Of a stretch of DNA of 64,000 nt, positions 20,356 to 29,158 are shown one piece after another. The translations under genes were made by a program, and so were the position numbers. The notes beneath the pieces were generated by a model. The model made no database searches. It was not told the DNA's origin and saw only the letters and a program-made list of their open reading frames with translations. The stretch is from an uncultured Marinobacter sp. Lineage in GTDB: Bacteria > Pseudomonadota > Gammaproteobacteria > Pseudomonadales > Oleiphilaceae. Numbering within the stretch: the stretch's first letter is position 1; every line of letters starts with the position of its first letter. The DNA lies in NCBI RefSeq assembly GCF_947259545.1, contig NZ_CAMYMK010000011.1, positions 124,001 to 188,000 on the forward strand, read 5' to 3'.

Positions 20356-20975
20356 CGCCCTACTTCTGAGTTATCTTCAAGATCTTCCGGGCGGTTTCTG
20401 TTCTTGAACGCCTGGGCCGCATCGTCGCATTTCACTTTTACCGCTCCAGCCAGCTCGGCGAAAACCATCACTCTGCGGTTGCCTTCCTGCAACTGCTTTT
20501 CCAGTAACGGCGCCAACGTTACCGGGTAGACGCCGTGCAGCGGATGCGCCCTGCCCTCGCATTCGGCGACGACGGGATGTTTCGGAGCTTTCTGCCAGGC
20601 ATCCACCAGGCAGGACAGGACCTCGGGAGTGATTTGCGGCGTGTCACAGGGGCAGACCAGTACGGCGTCAGCATCTATGGCTGCGGCTTGTTTCAGGCCG
20701 GTTAGCAGGCCTGCCAGGGGGCCCTGGCCACGAATGGAGTCGTCATCTTCGAAGACCTGATCCGGGGCAAGCTGTCGGTAGTCTTCCAGGGAGCGGTTGG
20801 CGCTGATCAAGACGGGGCTGGCGACGGCTGTGAGGACATCGTATACCCAGGCGGCCATGGGGCGGCCGTTCCAGGGGATCATGCCTTTGTCGCGGCCTCC
20901 GAGGCGGCGGCCTTCGCCTCCGGCCAGGAGCAGGCCGGCGATATGTTTGCGGTCACTGTGTTTTGTCATGGCCAT
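20352..20975 (-). CDS. mobA: molybdenum cofactor guanylyltransferase MobA
   Basis: Attaches GMP to molybdopterin to give the bis-MGD cofactor used by DMSO-reductase-family enzymes. The 207-residue length is typical. The nucleotide-binding motif LLLAGGEGRRLGGRDKG is near residues 15-31, and a VLVCPCDTPQI metal-site stretch lies near 96-106. Two in-frame ATGs (20975, 20969) are possible. Both lie at the T-tract of the trxA terminator, leaving little room for a separate promoter. The stop codon sits inside a palindromic element. It is convergent with the moa operon whose product it consumes. Confidence 0.94.
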   Translation of the reverse strand: MAMTKHSDRKHIAGLLLAGGEGRRLGGRDKGMIPWNGRPMAAWVYDVLTAVASPVLISANRSLEDYRQLAPDQVFEDDDSIRGQGPLAGLLTGLKQAAAIDADAVLVCPCDTPQITPEVLSCLVDAWQKAPKHPVVAECEGRAHPLHGVYPVTLAPLLEKQLQEGNRRVMVFAELAGAVKVKCDDAAQAFKNRNRPEDLEDNSEVGR

Positions 20976-21009
20976 AAAAAACCGCCCGTGAACGCTGGTT
21001 CAGGGGCGG
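20976..21009 (-). terminator. intrinsic terminator of trxA
   Basis: On the minus strand, CCGCCC then TGAAC pair with GTTCA then GGGCGG around a CAGC loop, followed by TTTTTTAT. It is a strong rho-independent terminator 22 nt after the trxA stop. Its T-tract runs straight into the mobA start codon. Confidence 0.9.
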
Positions 21010-21030
21010 CTTCGGGCGTCCGGTCAGCAA

Positions 21031-21357
21031 TCAGAGGTTGCTGTCCAGGAAGGCCGCCAGCTGGGACTTGGACAGTGCGCCCACTTTGGTGGCGTCCACG
21101 TTGCCGTTCTTGAACAGCATCAGGGTGGGAATACCGCGGATGTTGAACTTGGGCGGAGTCTGTTCGTTTTCGTCGATGTTCAGCTTGCAGATTTTCAGCT
21201 TGCCGTCGTACTCTTCGGCGATCTCTTCCAGTACCGGAGCGATCATTTTGCAAGGGCCGCACCACTCTGCCCAGTAATCCACCAGTACAGGTACGTCAGA
21301 CTGCAGGACGTCCTGCTCAAAAGATGCGTCAGTTACGTTTACGATATTTCCGCTCAT
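21031..21357 (-). CDS. trxA: thioredoxin 1
   Basis: General cytoplasmic protein-disulfide reductase. With the start at the ATG at 21357 (AGGA 7 nt before it) the protein is 108 residues, the standard length. Active site WCGPC has Cys33 and Cys36, and the cis-proline loop is RGIPTLMLF. An ATG six nt upstream would add two residues. It is divergent from ppx, as in Pseudomonas. A 7-bp hairpin (CCAGGTG-ACTAC-CACCTGG, 21395-21413) lies in its upstream region. Confidence 0.98.
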   Translation of the reverse strand: MSGNIVNVTDASFEQDVLQSDVPVLVDYWAEWCGPCKMIAPVLEEIAEEYDGKLKICKLNIDENEQTPPKFNIRGIPTLMLFKNGNVDATKVGALSKSQLAAFLDSNL

Positions 21358-21610
21358 TACCATTTCCTGATTCAGGCACGTCTCGCTCTCAATACCAGGT
21401 GACTACCACCTGGATACCATACGGCCCATGCCGCGGCGATCGGTGCTGTTGAACGTTGCTGAAGGCTGCAATCTGTTCAAATAGCAGCCGTTCACCCTCA
21501 TCTCAATACGCCATACTTTACGCGATTGATCAGCTGTCTGTGAAGCGGTTCTGCCCCTCTCTCGGTTTCCCGCTATACTGACGGGGACTAAAATTCGATG
21601 GCGACCATTA

Positions 21611-21640
21611 CTGACAGGTCCGCCGGAATTCGCTTATAGT
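21611..21640 (+). promoter_or_regulatory. likely sigma-70 promoter of ppx
   Basis: CTGACA at 21611-21616 and TATAGT at 21635-21640, spaced 18 nt, lie 37 nt before the ppx start codon. This gives a short leader containing GAGGA. The rest of the 319-nt trxA-ppx gap shows a second TATACT box at 21574-21579 without a convincing -35. Confidence 0.55.
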
Positions 21641-21676
21641 ACCGGCACCGGTAACGCCTAGAGGAATTCTTCACAC

Positions 21677-23206
21677 GTGACGGCTACCCCCTCTGCCGAA
21701 TCCAACACCACGTCGCCCGAGTTGCTCGCGGCTATCGACATGGGCTCCAACAGTTTCCATATGGTGGTTGCCCGGCTGGTCCACGGTGAGATACGTACCC
21801 TGGAGAAAATGGGCGAGAAGGTTCAGCTCGGCGCTGGCCTTGATGAGCGCAATCGTTTGACCGAGGAAGCCCAGCAACGTGCGCTGGCCTGTCTGGGCCG
21901 GTTTGCCCAGCGTCTTCGGGGCATGCCGCCCGAGGCGGTGCAGGTTGTCGGCACCAATGCACTTCGGGTCGCTCGCAATGCCCACGAATTCATGACCCGC
22001 GCGGAGGATGCCCTGGGCTATCCGGTGGAGATTATCGCCGGGCGTGAAGAGGCCCGCCTGATTTACCTTGGCGTATCCCACACCCTGTCTGACGATGCAG
22101 GCCGGCGGCTGGTGATTGATATCGGCGGCGGTAGCACTGAATTTATTATCGGCGAGCGGTTTGAACCCCAGGAACTGGAAAGCCTTCACATGGGCTGTGT
22201 ATCCTTTCGCAACCGTTACTTTGCGGACGGCAAAATCACCCGGCGCCAGATGGACAAAGCCATCACCCATGCTGAACAGGAATTGCTGAACATTCGCCAG
22301 CATTTCCGCACTGTGGGCTGGCAGAGTTCCGTTGGTTCCTCCGGCTCGATCAAGGCGATTGCCAGCGTGCTGGCGACCCTGAAGATCACCAATGGCACGA
22401 TTACCCTGGATGCGATGAATGAATTACGTCAGCGCCTGATCGACATGGGAAAGGTCGAGAAGCTGGCGGACCTGGGGGTGCGCAGCGACCGCCAGAGCAT
22501 TTTCCCGGCCGGCTTCGCGATTCTGATGGGGGCCTTCCAGTCGTTGAAGATTGAGGAAATGACGTTTGCCGAGGGCGCCCTCCGGGAAGGACTGCTTTAC
22601 GACATCGTCGGGCGTATCCAGCATGAGGACGTGCGAGAGCGAACGATTGCCGCGCTGCAGGAGCGTTATCACGTGGACCAGGCCCATGGTCGTGCTGTGG
22701 AAGACACCACCATTGCAGCCTGGGATCAGGTCGCGGACGCCTGGGCACTCCGCACTGCACCGGACGAAGAGGTGCTGCGGTGGGCCTGCCGCCTGCATGA
22801 GATCGGCCTGACCATCTCCCACAGCCAGTACCACAAACACGGTGCCTACCTGTTGCGCTACTCGGATCTGCCCGGTTTCAGCCAGCAATTCCAGCGGGAT
22901 CTGGCCACTCTGGTCAGGGGCCATCGCCGCAAGTTCTCCAGCGCCATTTTCGAGGGGCTCGACCCCGAGGACATTCCGCGACTGCGTTATCTCTGTGTGC
23001 TTGTGCGTCTCGGGGTATTGCTCCAGCATCCCAGGAACATGGAAGCGCCACCGGCCTTCCAACTCCACGCCGGCGAGAACCGGCTGACAATCGAGTTTCC
23101 CGAGGACTGGTTCAGGGAGCGCCCGCTCACCCTGGCCGATCTGGAAAATGAACGGGACTACCTGGCGAAGCAGGGGTTCAAGCTGGAACTGGTTTCCGAC
23201 GCCTAG
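21677..23206 (+). CDS. ppx: exopolyphosphatase
   Basis: Releases phosphate from polyphosphate ends; the family is shared with GppA (pppGpp phosphatase). The 509-residue protein has the ASKHA-type N-terminal half, with LAAIDMGSNSFHMVVARL near residues 16-33, the catalytic Glu in GREEARLIYLGV near 123-134, and LVIDIGGGSTEF near 145-156. The C-terminal HD-like helical half has RLHEIGLTISHSQYHKHGAYL. The SFHMV form and length are closer to Ppx than GppA. It starts at a GTG at 21677. The stop overlaps the convergent yheS by 4 nt. Confidence 0.92.
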   Translation: MTATPSAESNTTSPELLAAIDMGSNSFHMVVARLVHGEIRTLEKMGEKVQLGAGLDERNRLTEEAQQRALACLGRFAQRLRGMPPEAVQVVGTNALRVARNAHEFMTRAEDALGYPVEIIAGREEARLIYLGVSHTLSDDAGRRLVIDIGGGSTEFIIGERFEPQELESLHMGCVSFRNRYFADGKITRRQMDKAITHAEQELLNIRQHFRTVGWQSSVGSSGSIKAIASVLATLKITNGTITLDAMNELRQRLIDMGKVEKLADLGVRSDRQSIFPAGFAILMGAFQSLKIEEMTFAEGALREGLLYDIVGRIQHEDVRERTIAALQERYHVDQAHGRAVEDTTIAAWDQVADAWALRTAPDEEVLRWACRLHEIGLTISHSQYHKHGAYLLRYSDLPGFSQQFQRDLATLVRGHRRKFSSAIFEGLDPEDIPRLRYLCVLVRLGVLLQHPRNMEAPPAFQLHAGENRLTIEFPEDWFRERPLTLADLENERDYLAKQGFKLELVSDA

Positions 23207-25167
23207 GCAACCAGTTCCGCTTCCAGGCTCTCCACGGTTTCACTGATCTCCAGCCACTGGGCTTCCACGTCTTCCAGGCGATCCTTGAACTGTGCCTGTT
23301 GCCCCAAAAGCTCCTTCAGCTTCTGTTTGCCCCCGTCCTGATACAGGTCCGGCGCCGACAGGTCGGCCTCCAGAGTCGAGAGTTTCTGGTGAAGCTGCTC
23401 CATTTCCTTTTCCAGCACGGACTGCTGCTTGCGGTAGGGACTCAGCTTCTGCCGGATCGCGGCCTCGGCGCGCTTCCGCGCCTTGCGGTCCTCGGCACTC
23501 TCTCCAGCCACTCCAGCCCCATTCCCACCGACCCCATCTGCCGGTGCCGCAGCTCCGCTCTGTTGCGGTTCCCGTCTGGGCGGCTCGGATTCATCCTTGC
23601 GACGATCCGCCAGCCAGCGCTCATAGTCTTCCAGATCGCCGTCGTATTCCGCCACCCGGCCATCATTAACCAGCCAGAACTCATCCACGGTGTTTCGCAG
23701 CAGGTGACGGTCGTGAGACACCACCACAATCGCGCCAGAAAAATTCTGCAACGCCATGGTCAGCGCCTGACGCATCTCCAGATCCAGATGGTTGGTGGGC
23801 TCATCCAACAGCAACAGGTTCGGCTTCTGCCACGCGATCACCGCCAGGGCGACACGAGCCTTCTCGCCACCAGAAAAAGAGCGAATAGCGCTCAGTGCTT
23901 CGTCCCCATGGAAGTCAAAACCACCGAGAAAGTTACGGATACTCTGCTCGGACGCTTTTGGTGACAACCTCTGGAGATGCAGGAACGGGCTGGCGTTCAG
24001 GTCCAGAGATTCCAACTGGTGCTGGGCAAAATAACCAACAGCCAGGTTCTCACCGGCGGTACGCTCACCCGCCAGCAGGGTGGCCTGCCCCCGCAGCGCA
24101 TCCATCAGGGTCGATTTACCGGCACCGTTGGGACCAAGTAAACCGATCCGGCTTCCGGGCAGCAGCGACAGATTAATACCGTTCAGAATCACCGTGTCTC
24201 CGTAGCCGGCGGCACCATGACGAATCGACAGCAACGGGCTGGACACCTTATCCGCTACCGGAAACTCGAAGCTGAACGGTGAATCGACATGCGCCGGTGC
24301 AATTTTCTCCATGCGCTCAAGCGCCTTGACCCGGCTCTGGGCCTGACGGGCCTTGGTGGCCTTGGCCTTGAACCGGTCGATAAAACGCTGAATCTCGGCA
24401 ATCCTGGCCTGCTGGCGCTCAAAACCGGCCTGCTGTTGCGCCAGGCGCTCACTACGCTGCCCCTCGAATGCTGAGTAATTACCCGTATAGAGTTCCAGTT
24501 TACGGCGGTCAAAATGAACCACATGGGTCGCAACCCGATCCATGAAATCGCGGTCATGGGAGATAAAAAGCAAAGTGCCACTGTACCTGCGCAGCCAGTT
24601 CTCGAGCCACAGGCAGGCATCCAGATCCAGGTGGTTGGTGGGCTCGTCCAGCAACAACAGATCGGACGGCCTCATCAGTGCCTGGGCCAGGTTCAGACGG
24701 ATTCGCCAACCGCCGGAAAACGCCGACACTGGCCGCTCGGTGTCGGCATCGGAGAAACCCAGCCCTCGCAGCAGAATGTCCGCCCGGCGTGGTGCAGACC
24801 AGGCCTCGTGCACATCAAGCTCACCGTGGATACGGGCCTGGGCATGGTCATCCCCATTGCGTTCTGCCTCGGCGAGCTCCCGCTCCATCCGGCGCAGGTC
24901 GTGGTCACCATCCAGCACGAAATCACGGGCACTTCGCCCGGATGCCTCAACCTCCTGGGCCATATGGGCAATGCGACACCCACCGGGGAGTGACACACTT
25001 CCCTGCTCGGGGGAAAGTTGCCCCAGCAAAAGCTGGAACAGACTGGATTTGCCCGCGCCGTTGGCACCTACGATGGCAACCCGCTGGCCAGGCTGAATGG
25101 TGAGGCTGACGGTGTCTAGCAACCAGACACCGCCTCGTTGTAGACTGAGATCGGTTATCGTTAGCAT
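23203..25167 (-). CDS. yheS: ABC-F ATPase, YheS type
   Basis: A 654-residue soluble protein with two ABC ATPase domains and no membrane segment, the ABC-F class of ribosome-associated translation factors. Domain 1 has Walker A GANGAGKS at 34-41 and signature FSGGW with LLLLDEPTNHLD. A charged linker (about 245-295) follows. Domain 2 has GPNGAGKSTL, FSGGEKARV and LLLLDEPTNHLDLE. The C-terminal extension (about 545-650) is a predicted coiled coil. YheS in E. coli is reported to help resolve stalled translation. It is divergent from a DUF2390 gene. Confidence 0.93.
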   Translation of the reverse strand: MLTITDLSLQRGGVWLLDTVSLTIQPGQRVAIVGANGAGKSSLFQLLLGQLSPEQGSVSLPGGCRIAHMAQEVEASGRSARDFVLDGDHDLRRMERELAEAERNGDDHAQARIHGELDVHEAWSAPRRADILLRGLGFSDADTERPVSAFSGGWRIRLNLAQALMRPSDLLLLDEPTNHLDLDACLWLENWLRRYSGTLLFISHDRDFMDRVATHVVHFDRRKLELYTGNYSAFEGQRSERLAQQQAGFERQQARIAEIQRFIDRFKAKATKARQAQSRVKALERMEKIAPAHVDSPFSFEFPVADKVSSPLLSIRHGAAGYGDTVILNGINLSLLPGSRIGLLGPNGAGKSTLMDALRGQATLLAGERTAGENLAVGYFAQHQLESLDLNASPFLHLQRLSPKASEQSIRNFLGGFDFHGDEALSAIRSFSGGEKARVALAVIAWQKPNLLLLDEPTNHLDLEMRQALTMALQNFSGAIVVVSHDRHLLRNTVDEFWLVNDGRVAEYDGDLEDYERWLADRRKDESEPPRREPQQSGAAAPADGVGGNGAGVAGESAEDRKARKRAEAAIRQKLSPYRKQQSVLEKEMEQLHQKLSTLEADLSAPDLYQDGGKQKLKELLGQQAQFKDRLEDVEAQWLEISETVESLEAELVA

Positions 25168-25215
25168 GTGCTCATTTTATCAGGGTACGCTTTACAAGGA
25201 AGACACAGGGCCACA

Positions 25216-25743
25216 ATGCAGGACAAGCGGGTACAGCTGCCATCAGAAATGGAACCGGATACCCCACTTTGGCGTTTTGCCTTGGTATTCTGGAAATATC
25301 CGGGCATTGAATCGACGTGCCTGGCCTTACAAGGCAAAGGGTGGAACGTTACACAGATTCTGGGCGCCTGCTGGCTTACCATTACGGGCCATAAATACAG
25401 TGGCTATGAGAGCGATACGGTAACAGAGTGGCGCAGCCATGTAACCGAGCCGTTGCGCTCAGCCCGGAAATTTATGCCCCGACATAACCCGGTGACTGAA
25501 AGCCTGCGCGCCAGTATCGCCACAAACGAGCTGGAAGCGGAGCGGATTGAGCTGGCATTGACTTATCAAAGCCTTGCCAATACTCAATCAGAGAGCGCCG
25601 GCGCGTATGAAACTGAACACCTGGCCCGCACCAATCTTGAAGCGGCAGCACCGGAGACGGTTATGGATATGGAAACCGGACAATTGCTCGACGCCCTTAC
25701 CCGCAGTTTGATGGCCTTTTCAGCCGGAGCACAAGGGGAATGA
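25216..25743 (+). CDS. DUF2390 / TIGR02444-type protein
   Basis: A 175-residue protein without signal peptide, starting at the ATG at 25216 with AGGG 8 nt upstream; the frame is open to 25168. The N-terminal LWRFALVFWKYPGIESTCLALQ and GWNVTQILGACWL resemble the TIGR02444 family found next to yheS in Pseudomonas relatives. The function of that family is unknown. Its stop overlaps the start of the next gene (ATGATGATG). Confidence 0.8.
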   Translation: MQDKRVQLPSEMEPDTPLWRFALVFWKYPGIESTCLALQGKGWNVTQILGACWLTITGHKYSGYESDTVTEWRSHVTEPLRSARKFMPRHNPVTESLRASIATNELEAERIELALTYQSLANTQSESAGAYETEHLARTNLEAAAPETVMDMETGQLLDALTRSLMAFSAGAQGE

Positions 25744-26132
25744 TGATGAAATGGCTCATCCGTCTCGCCTTTCCGGCGCTTGGCGTTCTGCTCGTGCTGA
25801 TGTTTTTCGGGCTTAACGAGCCTGAACCACAGACCGTCGAGAGCGCCCCCGAGCAAGCATCCAACGCAGAGATTCCGGCTTTTGAGGGCTTGGTACCGTC
25901 CCCGATTCCTGTTGAAGGCCCCGACATTGTCTTCAAGTGGCAGGACAGTGATGGTAGCTGGCACTATGCAGACCAGCCTCCCGAGAATGGCCCGTGGAAT
26001 GCTCTGGCGATTGAGCGTCAAAGCAATGGCGACGCGCACCCGACCGAGCCAGCGCCGGAAACCGACTGGCAGTCCCCCTACAGCGCCCCCTTCTCCCTGG
26101 CGCCGTCCACACCGAGCAATAGCGGCAGCTGA
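25740..26132 (+). CDS. membrane-anchored DUF4124-like protein
   Basis: A 130-residue protein with an N-terminal membrane anchor or signal (WLIRLAFPALGVLLVLMFFGL). A DUF4124-like stretch follows, FKWQDSDGSWHYADQPPENG (about residues 65-84), the pattern usually seen in periplasmic proteins of unknown role. The tail is proline- and serine-rich. Three consecutive ATGs overlap the previous stop, and AAGGGGA best serves the third (25746). It is probably co-transcribed with the DUF2390 gene. Confidence 0.75.
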   Translation: MMMKWLIRLAFPALGVLLVLMFFGLNEPEPQTVESAPEQASNAEIPAFEGLVPSPIPVEGPDIVFKWQDSDGSWHYADQPPENGPWNALAIERQSNGDAHPTEPAPETDWQSPYSAPFSLAPSTPSNSGS

Positions 26133-26259
26133 GTTTTCGGCCACTTTCTTAACACATGTTCAGTGGCATCTGACTACAGAACCCGTTACCTTTCCCAATT
26201 TCAGATAAACACAATACGGGGAGCCTCAAGACTCCCCACCCACAAAATAGGACTCTGCA

Positions 26260-26967
26260 ATGAAGAAAATGCTGCTCGCACTGGCAGTGACCGGCATCGT
26301 CGCCGGCTGCTCCACGCAAACCGAATCAAAGAAAGACCCGAGCCTGGACTCCACCGACCAGAAGGTCAGTTATGGCATGGGGCTGGTGCTCGGTGAGCGC
26401 ATGAAGAACGACCTGCCGGACCTGCAAATGGAACAGTTCCTCCAGGGGATTGAGCACGGCCATCAAGGTGATGAGGAAGCGAACCGGATGAGCCGTGAAG
26501 AAATCCAGGAGGCGCTGATGGCTTATCAGCAGCAACTCCAGGAACGGCAAAATGAACAGCAGGAAGAGCTGGCCCAGAAGAACAGCGAAGCCGGTGAAGC
26601 GTTTCTCGCGGAGAATGCACAGCGGGAAGGTGTTGAAACCACGGATTCCGGCCTGCAGTACGAAATCCTGGAAGAAGGCGATGGCGACAAGCCAGGCGAA
26701 AATGACCGGGTGAAAGTTCACTACACCGGTGAACTGCTGTCTGGAGAGGTCTTTGACAGTTCCCGCGAGCGTGGCGAGCCGGTCACCTTTGGCCTGAATC
26801 AGGTGATTCCAGGCTGGACCGAGGGTCTTCAGCTGATGAACGAAGGCAGCCGCGTGAAGCTGTACATTCCTTCAGACCTTGCCTATGGGCCAGGCGGAAA
26901 CCACAGCATCGGGCCCAACGAAACCCTGGTGTTTGATGTGGAACTGATCGAGGTGAACCCGGAATAA
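26260..26967 (+). CDS. FKBP-type peptidyl-prolyl isomerase lipoprotein (FkpA/Mip-like)
   Basis: Periplasmic or outer-membrane folding factor. The lipobox IVAGC places the lipidated Cys at residue 17. The FKBP_N dimerisation helix region (about 30-120, very Gln/Glu-rich) is followed by the FKBP domain (about 130-232) with VKVHYTGELLSGEVFDSS, VIPGWTEGLQLM and IPSDLAYG. The 235-residue length and layout match FkpA/Mip proteins, with lipidation as in Mip. A 127-nt gap separates it from the upstream gene, so it probably has its own promoter. Confidence 0.93.
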   Translation: MKKMLLALAVTGIVAGCSTQTESKKDPSLDSTDQKVSYGMGLVLGERMKNDLPDLQMEQFLQGIEHGHQGDEEANRMSREEIQEALMAYQQQLQERQNEQQEELAQKNSEAGEAFLAENAQREGVETTDSGLQYEILEEGDGDKPGENDRVKVHYTGELLSGEVFDSSRERGEPVTFGLNQVIPGWTEGLQLMNEGSRVKLYIPSDLAYGPGGNHSIGPNETLVFDVELIEVNPE

Positions 26968-26990
26968 ACCGGCCCCTCTGTGGATACAGA

Positions 26991-27017
26991 CTGCAGCCTC
27001 TTCTACAGAGGCTGCAG
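26991..27017. terminator. bidirectional hairpin between FKBP gene and rsd
   Basis: CTGCAGCCTCT and AGAGGCTGCAG form an 11-bp perfect stem around a TCTAC loop, between the convergent FKBP and rsd genes. There is no long T-run on either side, so termination is inferred from position. Confidence 0.6.
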
Positions 27018-27041
27018 GTCTATCCCGTTTCCCTGAAAGCC

Positions 27042-27524
27042 TCAGGCAGAGGACATGACCTTGTCTGCGTGTACGTTATGCAGATGTTCAATCAGGTAAT
27101 CTTCCATCTCGAACCGGCTTTCCAGAATTTCTCCCAGCTCGGACAGTTGATCGAATAATTCCCGGACATCGCTCTCACTGAGTGACTTACCATCCAGGCG
27201 ATCATTGAAATTCAACGCCGTCTCGGTGGTCTGTGCAATTCGCGGATATAACTTGGCGGCCAGTTCCAGCCCACCGTCATTGAATTCCCTGGCTTCCTGA
27301 ATTAGCTGCTCATAGATTTCAAAATGACCGGCGGATACATAGTCCACCAACACCTCGCAGAGCCGGACAAACTTTTCCCGCAGGGCTTCCGTTTGGGAAA
27401 AATCACTTTCTCCGGACAACTCACAGTAGTGCACCAACAGCTCCTGGCGCTCCTTCAGCCAGCGATCAATCAGCTCGCTGACGCCACCCCAACGCTCCCT
27501 GGCATTACGGCAATTTTCCAACAT
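27042..27524 (-). CDS. rsd: anti-sigma-70 regulator Rsd/AlgQ
   Basis: A 160-residue, mostly helical cytoplasmic protein that binds the primary sigma factor RpoD in stationary phase; called AlgQ in Pseudomonas. The opening MLENCRNARERWGGVSELIDRWLKERQELLVHYC and FVRLCEVLVDYVSAGHFEIYEQL are characteristic. It neighbours dsbB on the same strand, as algQ neighbours dsbH in P. aeruginosa. No part looks disrupted. Confidence 0.93.
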   Translation of the reverse strand: MLENCRNARERWGGVSELIDRWLKERQELLVHYCELSGESDFSQTEALREKFVRLCEVLVDYVSAGHFEIYEQLIQEAREFNDGGLELAAKLYPRIAQTTETALNFNDRLDGKSLSESDVRELFDQLSELGEILESRFEMEDYLIEHLHNVHADKVMSSA

Positions 27525-27623
27525 GACGCCTTTCTCCAGTTACCTGACATACCCGGTGTCGGTTTCAATTTTTCTTATGTCGAGACTCAAGGTACCCCAT
27601 GCCCATAGCAGGCCGCAACCGTT

Positions 27624-28130
27624 TCAGCCTCTACTCCACTCAGACCTTTTGCCAGTACCAAACAGCATCACAAGCCCCGCTACGACCAATAGCGAGAAGA
27701 ACACCGCGGTCCATCCCGGAATGCTCAAACCGAGGAATCGCCAGACCACTTCCGCACAGTCGCCAGTGCCCCGGAAAGCGGTGGTCAGCACCTCGGTCAG
27801 GGGCAGGACATCCAGCATGTAGTCCACGGACGGGCCACATGCTGGCACCTGATCCTCGGGCAGGCTCTGTAGCCACAACTGCCGTCCGGCCACCGTCAGC
27901 CCGGAACCAGCGGTGATTGCCAGTAACAGGCCATACAGGCGAACACCGACATCTTGCGGATTGTGCAGCACCGCCAGCAGGCTCACCAGCCCGGCTCCCA
28001 TAAACCCGAAGCGCTGGAGCCAGCATAATGGACAGGGCTCCAGCCCCATGACATGTTCCATGTAAAAAGCCACGCCCAGCAGCGCGGCACACACAACAAA
28101 GATTACTGAAAACACCAGTCTGGAAGTCAA
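27624..28130 (-). CDS. dsbB: disulfide bond formation protein DsbB
   Basis: Inner-membrane quinone-linked oxidase that re-oxidises DsbA. I use the TTG at 28130 (168 residues), with GAGG 7 nt before it; the frame extends to 28184, but that piece is very polar and cannot be membrane-inserted. Four membrane helices are visible. The quinone-side pair is Cys33-Cys36 (EPCPLC) and the DsbA-side pair Cys98 and Cys125. Arg40 follows the first pair as in DsbB. The 99-nt gap to rsd shows no strong terminator. Confidence 0.93.
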   Translation of the reverse strand: MTSRLVFSVIFVVCAALLGVAFYMEHVMGLEPCPLCWLQRFGFMGAGLVSLLAVLHNPQDVGVRLYGLLLAITAGSGLTVAGRQLWLQSLPEDQVPACGPSVDYMLDVLPLTEVLTTAFRGTGDCAEVVWRFLGLSIPGWTAVFFSLLVVAGLVMLFGTGKRSEWSRG

Positions 28131-28279
28131 ATGTACACCTCGGGAATGACACTCAGCCCCTCGCCCCCGCCCACAATTGGGCAAGGTGTCAGCGAATGCT
28201 GCAAGAGGCTACCGGGCCTGTTATTCTGCGAAAACCAGGCGGTTATCGCCGTTGCTTCGTCACTAAACCCTAAACCATA

Positions 28280-28738
28280 GTGAACTTCAAGCCTATGACA
28301 CTCCAGCTAAAACGTTTTTTTCTGATCCTGCTGTGCCTGCTTCCAGCGATTCCTGCCGCCGTGGCCGCCCAGGAGCAAGAAGAGGAAACGGAAGCAGCCG
28401 AGGAAGCCACCATCACCGACTACATCGAAATGGACCCACCGTTTGTCACCCACGTCGGAGAACCTGGCGATAAACTCACCTACCTGAAGGCCTCGGTGAC
28501 AATTCGTGCGTCGCGTGAGAGCACTCGCCCCGCCGTGGAGACTCACATGCCCAGGCTAAGGCACGAACTGGTGATGTTGTTCGGGGAACAGACCGACGCT
28601 GACCGGCTGGCAACCGGTGATGGCCAGGCCGCCCTGAGGGATGAGGCCAAAAAGCGGATAAACGCAGTGCTGGCCGAGCAGCAGACCGGCGAATCCATTA
28701 CCGGCGTTCTGTTTACGGAATTTGTCGTACAGAAATAG
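28280..28738 (+). CDS. FliL-domain secreted protein
   Basis: A 152-residue protein of the FliL family, the flagellar stator-associated protein. The region from about residue 48 (YIEMDPPFVTHV) to the end matches the FliL pattern (YLKASVTIRAS; ALRDEAKKRINAVL; VLFTEFVVQ). The N-terminus (about 12-30) looks like a signal peptide cleaved near AVAAQ rather than the membrane anchor of true FliL, followed by an acidic linker. No flagellar gene is nearby, so this is a stand-alone paralogue. Start is GTG 28280 or ATG 28295; neither has a good ribosome-binding site. Confidence 0.75.
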   Translation: MNFKPMTLQLKRFFLILLCLLPAIPAAVAAQEQEEETEAAEEATITDYIEMDPPFVTHVGEPGDKLTYLKASVTIRASRESTRPAVETHMPRLRHELVMLFGEQTDADRLATGDGQAALRDEAKKRINAVLAEQQTGESITGVLFTEFVVQK

Positions 28739-28760
28739 GCAGGCAGCCTGGACGCGCAGC

Positions 28761-28976
28761 TCAGGCAATCCAGGAAAACAGGTCGTCGCTGGCGACCACC
28801 TGCTCACGGGCAGCCACGCTGGCGTCTTCCCAGCCGGCCTCCCAGGCAGCAATAACCACCTCACTGCGGTAGGGGCAGCGGCTTAGCTCCATGCCCATTG
28901 ACGCCGCCATATAGCCATGGCGGTAGGCCTTGTTTAGAGATTTCACATCCCAGCCCAGCTTGGTCTCTCTGTTCAT
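28761..28976 (-). CDS. rmf: ribosome modulation factor
   Basis: A 71-residue basic protein that dimerises 70S ribosomes into 100S particles in stationary phase. AYRHGYMAASMGMELSRCPY followed by AAWEAGWEDA aligns with the E. coli RMF core (RGYQAG...CPY...WLGGWREA). It carries about 15 extra residues at the C-terminus. A GGGAGAG ribosome-binding site lies 5 nt before the ATG. It is convergent with the FliL-like gene, 22 nt apart. Confidence 0.88.
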   Translation of the reverse strand: MNRETKLGWDVKSLNKAYRHGYMAASMGMELSRCPYRSEVVIAAWEAGWEDASVAAREQVVASDDLFSWIA

Positions 28977-29158
28977 GCCAGCTCTCCCTGTTCCCTGACT
29001 GCCGCGCTCTCAAAGCACTTTGAACGCACTCACCACACACCATCAACGATGACGCCGCTGCATAAAGTTAGCAGCAGGCGTCAGAATCCGACAGATGTTT
29101 GTTCACTTTTTGTGCGGCAGGTCCGACTCCGGCGTGAAGCGGTTCCAGGCATCTGCAA

